Assembly (NCBI GenBank): GCA_002690755.1
Contig: NZFT01000125.1
Coordinates: 1 to 19,873 of the forward strand
DNA from: Phycisphaerae bacterium
Lineage (GTDB): Bacteria > Planctomycetota > Phycisphaerae > Phycisphaerales > SM1A02
Length of the DNA: 19,873 nucleotides
Reading direction: 5' to 3'
Shown in pieces: positions 1-9,500 of this stretch (its first letter is position 1; each line of letters opens with the position of its first letter). A program made the translations under genes and the position numbers. The notes below the pieces were generated by a model. That model was not told the DNA's origin. It saw nothing but the letters and a program-made list of their open reading frames with translations, and made no database searches.

Positions 1-1736
1 CCCGCCGCTCCGCCGCGGACGTTGCGGGTCACGGGCTTGCCCGGACCGTTGCCGAGGTCGAAACCGCGGGCGGGCGTGACCTCGACGTCGGCGGTCTCCC
101 CCACCGCCAGCGGCACCATCGCGAGATCGCCGAAGGCGAGGGCCCCGTCGGCCGTCGTGCCCCCGGTGATCCGGTAGGAGAAGCACGGCTTGCCGGGCTT
201 GCCCTGGCCCTTCGCCGCCACGCAGGTTCCGAGGATCACGAGGCAATCTCGTTCGAAGACCTCCATCGCCGCCTTCTCGTGGACGGAACTCAGGACGCCG
301 AGGTGCGGCATCATGAAGATCGAGTCCTTCGCCAGCGTGGTGAAGCCCTCGGGCTCGAAGGCGTCGATCAGCATCATCGCGGTCTGCTGCATCCGCGGGG
401 CATGGCTCAGCACGCCGCCGGAGGCGACGAGCAGATCCAAGGTCATGCCGTCGACGATGCTCGAACCACCGACCTCCTGGCTGAACACGTCGCCCACCGT
501 CCGCTGCTGCTGGACGCCCTTGAGGGTCGTCGCGAACTCCTTGTGCTGCTGGTAGGCGAGGCGAAGCGCCTCGCGGGCCACCGCCTGCTCGAAGACCAGC
601 GCCTCGCCGGACTGCGGGATGGTGGTCGGCCGGATCATCTTGTTCTTGACGCGGTTTCGAAGCTCGCGTTCCTCCATGTCGAGGTGCACCCAGCGGAGCA
701 CGTCGTCCATGCCCGCTTCCGCGCAGACGTTCGAGATGGAGTAGCTCATCCCGAGGTTCGCGCTCACCGTCCGGTTGAAGGTGCCGTCGAAGACGCTGAA
801 CACGTCGGTGGTCGCGCCGCCGATGTCCACGCCGACCGCGTTGATCTTCTGGGTCCGGGCGATGGTCTGGAGGATGTCCCCCACCGCACCTGGAGTCGGC
901 ATGATCGGGGCGTTCGTCCATTCGATCAGCTTGTCGTAGCCGGGGGCGTGGGCCATGACGTGCTCGAGGAAGACGTCGTGGATGCAGTCCCGGGCGGGCC
1001 CGAGATTCTCCTGTTCCAGAGTCGGCCGGAGATTCTCGACGACCGACAGGTCGAATCCACCGGTGGCATCGTCCTGTGCGGTGAAGACGCGTTCGATCTC
1101 GTCCCGGGCCGAGGCGTTGCCGGCGAAGATGATCGGCAGCTGGTACGCGCTGCCGAATCGAGGCCGCGGCTTCGCGGGCGCGACCAGTTCGGCGAGCTGG
1201 ACGACTTGGGTCGAGTTGCCGCCATCGGTCCCCCCCGAGAGCAGGACCATGTCGGGCCGAAGCTCGCGGATCCGCTGGATCTGCTCGTGCGGACGTCGCT
1301 TGTCGTTGCTGGCGATCACGTCCATGACGATCGCGCCGGCTCCGAGGGCGGCCCGCTTCGCGCTCGCCGCGGTCATCTCGCGGACCACGCCCGCCACCAT
1401 CATCTGCAGGCCACCGCCCGCGGACGACGTGGAGATGTAGATGTCGCAGCCGTCCTGCTCGTCGATCGACGAACGGCGGATGATCGTCCCGTCGTCGGCG
1501 ATCAGCCGGCGCCCGGAGAGTTCCTGGAGTTCGGTGACCGAGTTCACCACCCCCACCGTGACGTCCGCGAAGGGTTCTTCGACGGTCGTGGGCGCCTCAC
1601 CGCGGAAGGTCTGGCGATAGACGCCGTCGACCTCCTCGATCATGATCGCCTTGGTGGTGGTCGAGCCGCAGTCGGTCGCGACGATGACCTTGATTCGGTC
1701 GGGATCGAGGGATGGAACGTCTGGGTCGGCGTGCAT
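1..1736 (-). CDS. MutL/GlmL-family ASKHA protein (glutamate mutase accessory-like), 3' end off window
   Basis: The 578 visible codons from the ATG at 1736 run off the left edge without a stop. The protein has two nucleotide-binding motifs of the actin/Hsp70/sugar-kinase (ASKHA) fold: TDCGSTTTKA at residues 21-30 and VGVDIGGATTDVFS at about 301-314. Between them is SSAGGGLQMMVAG (about 104-116), and LLSGGTDGGN follows at 165-174, as expected of the MutL family. GlmL/MutL proteins lie beside adenosylcobalamin-dependent glutamate mutase genes and are thought to maintain or repair the mutase. This is not the DNA mismatch repair MutL. No mutase subunit lies in this window, so the partner is unknown; it could be encoded past the left edge. 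The gene lies 117 bp downstream of the two-gene unit 1854-2827 on the same strand. Family assignment is confident; the role is inferred from the family. Confidence 0.85.
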   Translation of the reverse strand, partial: MHADPDVPSLDPDRIKVIVATDCGSTTTKAIMIEEVDGVYRQTFRGEAPTTVEEPFADVTVGVVNSVTELQELSGRRLIADDGTIIRRSSIDEQDGCDIYISTSSAGGGLQMMVAGVVREMTAASAKRAALGAGAIVMDVIASNDKRRPHEQIQRIRELRPDMVLLSGGTDGGNSTQVVQLAELVAPAKPRPRFGSAYQLPIIFAGNASARDEIERVFTAQDDATGGFDLSVVENLRPTLEQENLGPARDCIHDVFLEHVMAHAPGYDKLIEWTNAPIMPTPGAVGDILQTIARTQKINAVGVDIGGATTDVFSVFDGTFNRTVSANLGMSYSISNVCAEAGMDDVLRWVHLDMEERELRNRVKNKMIRPTTIPQSGEALVFEQAVAREALRLAYQQHKEFATTLKGVQQQRTVGDVFSQEVGGSSIVDGMTLDLLVASGGVLSHAPRMQQTAMMLIDAFEPEGFTTLAKDSIFMMPHLGVLSSVHEKAAMEVFERDCLVILGTCVAAKGQGKPGKPCFSYRITGGTTADGALAFGDLAMVPLAVGETADVEVTPARGFDLGNGPGKPVTRNVRGGAA

Positions 1737-1853
1737 GCGTCGTCCGGGATCGTCTGGAGTCGGGATCGAGCGGTGAAGTCCGGGAGCCGACGGCTTCCGA
1801 TCCTTCCTCGGGATTCTTTGGAAGGTACCCGATTCAGGGCCCCTGACGTGAAT

Positions 1854-2315
1854 TCAGTCGCGATCCGGGGACGCGTCGGGCGACGCGGAATCATCCGCTT
1901 CGGGACCGGATGCGGCCGATCCCTCTTCCCCGGTGCTCTCGCCCGCCTCCGAAGGATCGGCACCACCATCCTCGTCGGTCGCCGCCTCCGCCGCCTCGGC
2001 GTCCTCGATGAGGCGGGCCAGGTACTCGACGGATCCCCGCCGCTCGAGGAAGTTCGCGAAGGTCTCCCAGCCGCCGGGCTCGATCAGCACGGTTCCGAAG
2101 GGCTGGAAGAAATGGAGGGCCTGGGCGCCGAGATAGTTCAGCGGCCGAGACATCTCCAGCAACATCACCGCGGGCACCGTCATGCGTCGCCGGACGACCT
2201 CGCGGCAGACCTTCTCGGCCGCCGCCGCCTCCCGAGGCGTCGGCTCGAAGTCGGCGGCGTCCTCGATCGCGAAAGCGTGCCGGATCCGATCGACGATCGA
2301 CTTTCGTTCGCTCAC
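1854..2315 (-). CDS. small conserved protein with acidic low-complexity tail
   Basis: This is a 153-aa protein starting at GTG 2315. The start overlaps the stop of the upstream gene as GTGA (2312-2315), which indicates translational coupling and fixes the start; a longer in-frame reading to 2534 lies inside the upstream gene and is rejected. Residues about 35-103 look like a compact, conserved, partly helical core, including RRRMTVPAVMLLEMSRPLNY and GAQALHFFQPF and ending near ARLIEDAE. Residues about 105-153 are Ala/Asp/Glu/Ser-rich and probably disordered. There is no signal peptide or transmembrane segment. I do not recognise a function. It lies between a membrane PH-like protein and a MutL-family protein, so it may act with either, but this is only context. 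Confidence 0.75.
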   Translation of the reverse strand: MSERKSIVDRIRHAFAIEDAADFEPTPREAAAAEKVCREVVRRRMTVPAVMLLEMSRPLNYLGAQALHFFQPFGTVLIEPGGWETFANFLERRGSVEYLARLIEDAEAAEAATDEDGGADPSEAGESTGEEGSAASGPEADDSASPDASPDRD

Positions 2316-2827
2316 CGGCGTTCCTTCGATCCGGGGCGTCGATCCGCGATCTCGATCGGCACACCGGCGTCCCGCTTCGCGGTCGCCGCGGTCATCACCA
2401 GGTCCATCGCCCGATCCGGTTCGCGTCCCCAGTACAGATCGAGCCCCGCGCCGGCCCGCAGCCGCGATTCGATCCGCCGTCCGGAGAGCCATCCCCCCTG
2501 GGGATCGATGACGACCCGGCGCACGTTCTTCCAATCGATCGATCGACGTCGCAGCGGAAATCCGGCCTCGAAGAGGTCTTCGTCGAATCGATAGCTGGTC
2601 GGGAGGAACCAGCGATTCAGCGTCGCGAGCAGCAGTGCGGCGCCCGTCGCGCCCCAGAGAACGTCACCACCGATCATGCCGGCCAGTACCGACAAGGCGG
2701 CGATGAAGATCAGAAGGATCACGGTTCGAAGCGGTCGTTCGGCGGCGGGCCAGGCCGTCCAACCGGCGGAGGCCCACGCTTCCGCCATGGTCGAATCGGA
2801 ATCAGGCTCGTGCGGCGTCGAAGGCAT
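2312..2827 (-). CDS. two-TM membrane protein with PH-like C-terminal domain
   Basis: This 171-aa protein starts at ATG 2827; an alternative ATG at codon 14 would also keep both membrane segments. Two hydrophobic stretches lie at about residues 35-52 (TVILLIFIAALSVLAGMI) and 54-71 (GDVLWGATGAALLLATLN). They are followed by a soluble part from about 75 whose pattern (YRFDEDLFEAGFPLRRRSIDWKNVRRV) resembles bacterial PH-like domains in small membrane proteins, which give an aromatic/basic strand after a TM hairpin. A conserved Arg/Trp-rich segment and a basic C-terminus follow. It is the first gene of an operon with the 153-aa protein (GTGA overlap) and is divergent from the dioxygenase gene, with 116 bp between them. 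The molecular function is unknown. Confidence 0.7.
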   Translation of the reverse strand: MPSTPHEPDSDSTMAEAWASAGWTAWPAAERPLRTVILLIFIAALSVLAGMIGGDVLWGATGAALLLATLNRWFLPTSYRFDEDLFEAGFPLRRRSIDWKNVRRVVIDPQGGWLSGRRIESRLRAGAGLDLYWGREPDRAMDLVMTAATAKRDAGVPIEIADRRPGSKERR

Positions 2828-2833
2828 GTTTCG

Positions 2834-2839
2834 AAGGTA
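2834..2839 (-). promoter_or_regulatory. -10-like hexamer TACCTT next to the start of the 2312-2827 gene
   Basis: On the minus strand TACCTT is followed by 6 nt (CGAAAC) and then the ATG at 2827. A sigma-70-type -10 (TAnnnT) so close to the start would give a leaderless or nearly leaderless transcript. No Shine-Dalgarno sequence is visible before this ATG, which fits, and no clear -35 element was found. Confidence 0.3.
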
Positions 2840-2943
2840 TGCGAAGATCCGTGCTCGCGTCGAGGCTTCCCTCGTCGCTACCCTGAAGGGGGGCGTGCGG
2901 ATCCACCATCGCGACCCGTCGAAACCCGCCCGGAGTCCGAACC

Positions 2944-3549
2944 ATGACCGATCACGCCACCGCGAATCCCGACACGCCCACGGAACCGGATGGATTCGAA
3001 CGGGACGGGTCCGTGAGCGGCCCGCTCCACCTCCTCGAGTGGGCGGCCCGGCACCAGGCCGACTTCCAGCCGCCGGTGGGCAACAAGTACCTCTACAGCG
3101 GCCGCGACTTCTTCGCGATGGTGATCGGCGGCCCCAACGCCCGCAACGACTTCCACAAGGTCGACAGCGAGGAGTTCTTCATCCAGCTCAAGGGCGACAT
3201 CGTCCTCAAGACCTGGGAGGACGGCAGGATCGTGGACCACCTGATCCGGGAGGGCGAGACCTTCTTCATCCCCGCGAACGTCCCGCACGCGCCCTGCCGC
3301 CCCGCCGACACCCTCGGTCTCGTCGTCGAACGACGTCGTCCCGAAGGCGAGATCGAGCACCAGATCTTCTATTGCGAGAACTGCGGACACCTCGTTCACG
3401 ACCAGGCCTTCGACTGCAAGGACATCGTCGTCCACTTCCGCGACGCGATGGAGGCGTTCTGGGCCGACGATTCCCGCAACCAGTGCGGTGAGTGCGGAAC
3501 GCGGGTCACCAAGCCCGGGCCGTACGTGATTCCAGACGGGCTCCGTTGA
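2944..3549 (+). CDS. nbaC: 3-hydroxyanthranilate 3,4-dioxygenase
   Basis: This 201-aa cupin dioxygenase opens the ring of 3-hydroxyanthranilate to give 2-amino-3-carboxymuconate semialdehyde, a cytosolic step of kynurenine/tryptophan breakdown. The Fe(II) ligands are read as His71 and Glu77 in NDFHKVDSEEFFIQLKGD and His115 in IPANVPHAPCRP. These match His51, Glu57 and His95 of the characterised Cupriavidus enzyme after an extra N-terminal stretch of about 20 residues. A second, rubredoxin-like metal site is present as Cys144-x2-Cys147 (YCENCGH) and Cys181-x2-Cys184 (CGECG), as in bacterial members. The ATG has GGAG 8 nt upstream (2932-2935). The gene is convergent with the NRPS gene. The other pathway genes lie about 14 kb away at the right end of the window. 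Function is well supported by the metal ligands and length. Confidence 0.95.
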   Translation: MTDHATANPDTPTEPDGFERDGSVSGPLHLLEWAARHQADFQPPVGNKYLYSGRDFFAMVIGGPNARNDFHKVDSEEFFIQLKGDIVLKTWEDGRIVDHLIREGETFFIPANVPHAPCRPADTLGLVVERRRPEGEIEHQIFYCENCGHLVHDQAFDCKDIVVHFRDAMEAFWADDSRNQCGECGTRVTKPGPYVIPDGLR

Positions 3550-3560
3550 TCGGACCGGAG

Positions 3561-3588
3561 GCCCGCCCTCGAATCGAGAAGCGCGGGC
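3561..3588. terminator. hairpin between convergent genes
   Basis: GCCCGC (3561-3566) pairs with GCGGGC (3583-3588), and an inner CTCG-AAT-CGAG stem lies between them. The hairpin fills the 39-bp gap between the stop of the dioxygenase gene (plus) and the stop of the NRPS gene (minus), so it could stop transcription in both directions. There is no T tract, so it is a candidate only. Confidence 0.45.
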
Positions 3589-6500
3589 TCAGAGTCCGGC
3601 GCGTCCGGCCTGGACGATACGGCTGACCGTGGTGCCGAGATCGATCGCGCCCACCCGGAACACCTCGAGGTGGTTCCCGGGAAGTTCCGTGATGCGTACG
3701 TCCGACGCGAGCGTCGACCACCCGAGCGTCCCCTCGCTCGCGAAGTTCGCGAAGTCGGTCTCGCGGGTCTTCAGCAGATGCACGGGGTGATCGAGCGGAA
3801 CCGGAGCGTAGTTGCGCATCGCCTCGAAGCTGCCGGCGATCACGTCGCGGAGATGCTTCATCGACCGGGAACGCTTGAGGCCCATCGCATCGGCGATGGC
3901 CTTCGGGAAGACGTGCTCCATGCGGAGTTTCCAGTCCTTCGGAATCTTGATCTTCCTGGTGCGAGGCTCGAAGCGATCGAGACTCGCCGGCACGGCATCG
4001 ATCACCACGACGACCGGATCGACCCCCCGTTCCTTCAGCTTTCTCGCCATCTCGAACGCGATGAAGGCACCGAAGGAGTAACCGAGCAACACCGGATTCT
4101 GCGGCACGTGGTCCGCGGCGGCTGCCAGGAACCGGTCGACGAGTTCCTCCACCCGTCGGGCGGGTTTCGATTCGCCGCTGATGCCGGGATAGGGAAGTCC
4201 CCACACCGGACACCAGTTCGGCATCGTGTCGAGTATGGAGTTGAAGCTGAAGACGGTTCCGCCCACCCCGGGAATGCAGAAGACCGAGGCGCGACACGAT
4301 GTGGATCCTCGTCTCAGCGCGACGATCGGTTCCGACTCGCGCTTCAGATCCTCTCCGATCCGCTTCGCGATTCCGACGACCGAGGAATCCTGCAGCACGT
4401 CACCGACGTCCACCGGTCGACTCAGAACCTTCTCGAGCTCGAGGGACAGTCGCAGCAGATCGAGCGAGTCGAATCCCTGCGTTCGCAGCGGGCGACGGGC
4501 ATCGACCTTATGAGGTGCGATCATTCCGGATGCCACCTCGACGATGATCGCCTCGATCTTCGAACCGGAGGGTGCGTCCACGAGCGTCGGCTCGTCGACG
4601 CGACTCGCGAGGATCGACGACGTCGCCTGCCGGTCGGGTTTTCCGTTCTTGGTGACCGGGATCTCTTCGATCAGCACGATCCGGGAGGGAATCTCCCATT
4701 CGGGGAGCCGGGAGGACAGGGCGTCGCGGACCGCCACCTCGTCGAACTCGGAGCGATCGAGGGCGACGACCGCGGTTCCGATCATCGACCTTTCCCCCAT
4801 CCGCATCACACAGGTCGATGCATCCTCGATTCCAGGTACGTTTCTGAACGCCTGGTCGATCGCCGACAGTTCGACCCGGTGCCCCGAGATCTTGACCTGC
4901 GAATCCCGCCGACCGATGAACCGCAGCCGTCCGTCGGTCGACCACGCGGCGAGATCGCCGGTCCGGTAGCGGATCTCGCCCTCGCTCCGGGCGACGAAGC
5001 CGCCCGTGGCCCGCGGCACTCCGACGTCGTCGAGGTATCCGAGCCCGACGCCGGCACCGGAGGCGACGATCTCACCGATCCGTCCGGGGGGCACCAGTCG
5101 GCCCCGGTCGTCCACGATGTCGATGTCGGTTCCGCGGATCGGACGTCCCACCGGTACGAATTCATCCCGGAAGACGGACCCCGCGGGTATCACCTCGCAG
5201 GCCGTGAACACGGTGTTCTCGGTGGGACCGTAGCCGTTCACCAGCATGGTGCCGGTGAAACGCTCCTGAAGCCGCGCGACGTGCCTCGGCGAAACCACGT
5301 CTCCACCGGTCATCACGGTGTTCATCCCCTGGAAGAACCGGGGGATCGAGTCGATGCAGGTGTTGAAGAGCGCGCTGGTCAGCCAGCACCGGTCGAATTC
5401 GACCCGCCGTTTGAAGTCGGCCAGTCCACCGAGATCCGCGGAAAGTCCGGTCCAGCAGCAGACCGTCGCTCCATTGAGAAGCGGCCCCCAGATCTCGATC
5501 GTCGAGGCGTCGAACGCGAGCGGCGCGGCATGCAGCATGCGGGCGCCGGGCTCGAGTCGAATGAAGAACGGATCGTCGACCAGTCGAAGGACCGCCCGAT
5601 GAGGCACGACCACGCAACGTGGCGTTCCCGTGGTGCCCGAGGTGAACAGTCCGTACAGCGGGGCCGAAACGTCCCTTGCGACGTGTCGCGCCGGGGCGTC
5701 GCCGGGCACCGCCTCGCGGGATTCCGGATCGACGCATCGCCCCTTCAATTCGAGTTGTTCGGCGAACCCGGGGGAACCGACGCCGAATCGGCTCCTGGAC
5801 CTTCTCATCTGATTCACCCGGACCGACCGCGGCAGGTCCAGATCGATGGGAACGAACCAGCCCCCCGCCTTCACGATTCCCAGCAGTCCGGCGATGGTGG
5901 GGATCCCCCGCGTTGACTCGATCACCACCGGATCACCGGGTTGCACGCCGACGGAAAGCAGGCCGGCCGCGACCTCGTCGCTCCAGTGGTCGAGCTCCCG
6001 ATAGGAGACCTCCGAGGTGCCGTCGGTGACGGCGACCCTCGTGCCATGCTCGCGAACGACCTTCGCGAATCGCGTCGGTACGTCGGCGTCCTTGGACACC
6101 CACGCGTCGCCCTTCGAGAATTCCGCGAGTCGTGATCGCATCCCGGGGGTGAGATGATCGATGTCATCGACGCGATTCGAATCCCGATAGAGCATGACCG
6201 AAGACAGGATCTGATCGATGAGGTGACTCCAGCGTTCGAGCATCGACGATGCCGATTCACCCTGCAGGAATCCCTGTTCCGCGGAGATGCCCAGCGTCCC
6301 CAACCCCTCGTTCGTGGGGAGGACCGCGGAACACTGAAAAGCGCTCCGGGGCATCGGAATCCATTCGACGGACGATCCATCGCTGGAAATCCGACGGAGA
6401 TCGTCGATGGTGAGCACGCCGTCGAACGGCGCGCGGGAGTGATCGTCCTCGCCGTGGAGACCGGAGATGATCTCGCTCATCGAGGCGTTCCGGTGAATGA

Positions 6501-9500
6501 TGCCCTCGCGAATCTGATCTCGGACCTGATCCACGAGCGAGACCACCAACGCATCCTTCAATCGGACCACCACCGGAAGGACGCTCGCCGCGATGCCCTG
6601 GCCGGAACTGGTCGCGAAAGGCACCCCCAGCACCACCGTGTCCTTTTCAAGACTTCTCCCGACCGCGATCGCCCAGGCGACCGTCGCGACCGCGACCCGC
6701 CCGTGGGCGTGGTCACGCTGGTATTGGACGAGTCGATCGTTCATCGACGAGTCGACCGCCATCGACGCGGATTCGAGCATCGCCGCGCGTCGATCCCGTT
6801 CCGGCGGCTGGGGGAGCCGCTGCCCCCCGAGACTCGACTCGAGACGGTTCACCCACCACTGGACCGAACCGGGATCGGATCGCTCGTCGACTTCCACCGG
6901 CTCCGAATCGGGAAGCCGCGCCGCCCGGGATTCCTCGGGAAGAAGAAGCCAGTCGATCATCTCACGGGCCAGCACTCCATCGGCCGCGATGTGATGCACG
7001 ATCAAGATCAGCGTGGTTCCACCGTCCGGCGACGGCCACGCCACACCTCGAATCGGCGCCTGGAGTTCAAGATCCATCGGGTGGATCACGAGCGATTGAA
7101 CGACTTCCGGCCCCGGATCCGAATCGAAGAAGTGGATGTCGACCTTCGGCGCGGTGTCCGCCGAAACGGTTCGGACCCCCTTGCTCGGAGACCAGCGGTT
7201 CCGCAACGTCGGCCAGGAGCGCACCGCGATCTCGATGTCGTCGCGAATCAACTCGCGATCGAACGGACGGCTCCGCTGGATCCGCCAGGCGAGATGGAAG
7301 ATCCCGGGATCGGACATCGCCTCCTTGGCGAGAATGTCTCGAACGATCGGCGCCAACGGACGCCATTCCGAAGCGGACCCCGCATCCGAAGCTGGCGACC
7401 CCGCGTCGTTGCGTTGATCGGGCGGGGTCATGCCTCGGGCCGATGCCGAGCTCCGATCCGGATCGCCGAACCGCCGGACGTCCGCGAGGACGTCCTCCGC
7501 GGTCTTCTCCAGAAGCCCGGTGACGGAAACAGCGAGTTCGAACCGTCGCTGGAGGATCGACTGCAGGCGAATGGCACCGAGACTGTCGATCCCCGCATTG
7601 CCGAGCGTCTGGTTCGCACCACATCTCAGATCCGAGATCTCGGGAACCAACGCGTGCAGTTCGGCCATCACTTCGAGATCGCGTTCGGAGAATTCGGCAT
7701 GGTCTCGATGCGTGACATCGGAGACCGGAAGTTCCCGGAGTCGCGCGCGATCCACTTTCCCGTTCGCGCTGCGTGGGATCACCCCGAGCGGGGTCAGATC
7801 CCTGGGAATCATCCAATCCGGAAGCTCGAGCGACAGGGCCTCGGTCACCATCACCGCCGAAATCGACTGGTCCGCGACGTAGAAACCTCGAAGCGAGACG
7901 CCATCCGCGCCCTTCACCGCCACGACGGCGGCATCCTCGACCCCCGGAACGCCGGCGATCCCCACTTCGATCTCCCGCGGCTCGACCCGGAATCCCGACA
8001 CCTTCACCTGATCGTCGTCACGGCCTTGAAAACTGATTCCGTCCTCGACCCGGCCGACATCGCCCGTCCGGTACCAGCGGCCGTCGGCCCGATCCTCGAA
8101 TCCGCCTTGCCCGTCCTCCAGATAGCCGATTCCGACCGCGACGCCGCCGATCACGATTTCGCCGGATCGTCCGAGCGGAACGAGCTCGCCGGAGGCATCC
8201 TCGATTCGAATCACCACCCCGTCGATCGGATGTCCGATTCCGGGAAGGTCCGACCACGCCTCCGGATCACGACCGAGATCGACGCTCGTCGCGACATGCG
8301 TCTCGGTCGGGCCGTACTGGTTGACCAGGTTGAACGGACGACCTCTGCAGGCCTTCCTCATTCCGTCGTCGATCCGCAGCGCCTCGCCCGCGCAGACGAT
8401 CTCCTCCAGAGCGCTCGGCGTTCCGGAATTCGCGAAGACCGCGCGGGCCAGCAGCGGCGGAAGATAGACGCGGCTGATTCGTCGGTCCTCGAGGAATGCG
8501 GCGAATTCGGCCGGATCCCGTCGTACCGCCGTGGGAACCGGTACCAGGGTCTCGCCCCGCGACCAGGTCGAGAAGATCTCCTGGAGGGACACGTCGAATC
8601 CGACGGAAGCGAACTGCGTGCATCGTCCACTTCCCGTCTTCGGAGCGCGGCGGACTTCATAATCGACGAGATTGGCGAGCGTCGCGTGCGAGACGAGCAC
8701 GCCCTTCGGTTCACCGGTCGAACCGCTGGTGAACAGGAGGTATGCGGGTTCTTCGCCGGTGATCGCGGCGACCTCGCAGGGATCTCCGTGATCCGAAATC
8801 GATTCATCGGATCGATCGGGATGAACGACGCTCACCCCGTCGGTCTCGAGGAAGCCGGGGACCGGCGCATTCCTGGGAAGAACGATCGTCTTCGCGCCGG
8901 CGAGTCGAAGCATCTGCCGGAGTCGATGCGCCGGCGTGGACGGAGGCATCGGCATCGCGACGCCGCCGATCCTCATGGCGGCGAGCACCGCGATCGACAG
9001 TTCGACGCTCGATTCGAGAAGAATCCCCACCGGCCGCCCGCGTTCGGCGCCCGCGTCCTGAAGTCGGCGTCCCAGCCCTCTGGACATCCGGGAAAGCATC
9101 GAATGATCGACGGACCTGTCGCCATTCGCGGATTCGATCGCCACGTTCTCCGGGGAACGGTTCGCGACTTCCTCGACGATCTCGACGACGTTGCGAGGCC
9201 GCCGTTCCCCCACCGGAACCTCGGACCGCAACTCGGAGACCGAAGACGATCGATCCACTCCCGAAATCGCGTGACGCTGGATTCGATCGATCAGATTCTC
9301 GATGATCTCGGTCGCGAGCTTCGCTCCGCCGTGCCGCTCCTGCACCTGGCAGGTGACCTCTATCTCCGAGTCCGACCATCTGGTCATCACGAGGATGGGG
9401 AACGCCGTGGCACCGCTGAACAGCGGGGCCCAGCTCGATTCGTCGGCACCGGATCGCTCCATGATCCCCATGCACGCATCGAGCCACGGAGCCCGCGAAG

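Noticed and set aside
1834..1846. Palindrome TCAGGGCCCCTGA just after the stop of the 153-aa gene
   Set aside because: The loop would be a single base, so it cannot form a proper hairpin terminator. It might be an operator for the MutL-family gene, but nothing else supports that.
1854..2534. 226-aa version of the small conserved protein starting upstream
   Set aside because: The extra 73 residues lie inside the upstream gene and are Arg/Gly-rich; the GTGA overlap gives a better start.
279..2594. A 771-codon plus-strand open frame at the left end
   Set aside because: It is antisense to the MutL-family gene and the small operon, which have recognisable motifs and proper starts.
3670..5916. 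A 748-codon plus-strand open frame
   Set aside because: It mirrors the A2-T3-TE part of the NRPS; low-complexity Arg/Asp/His composition.
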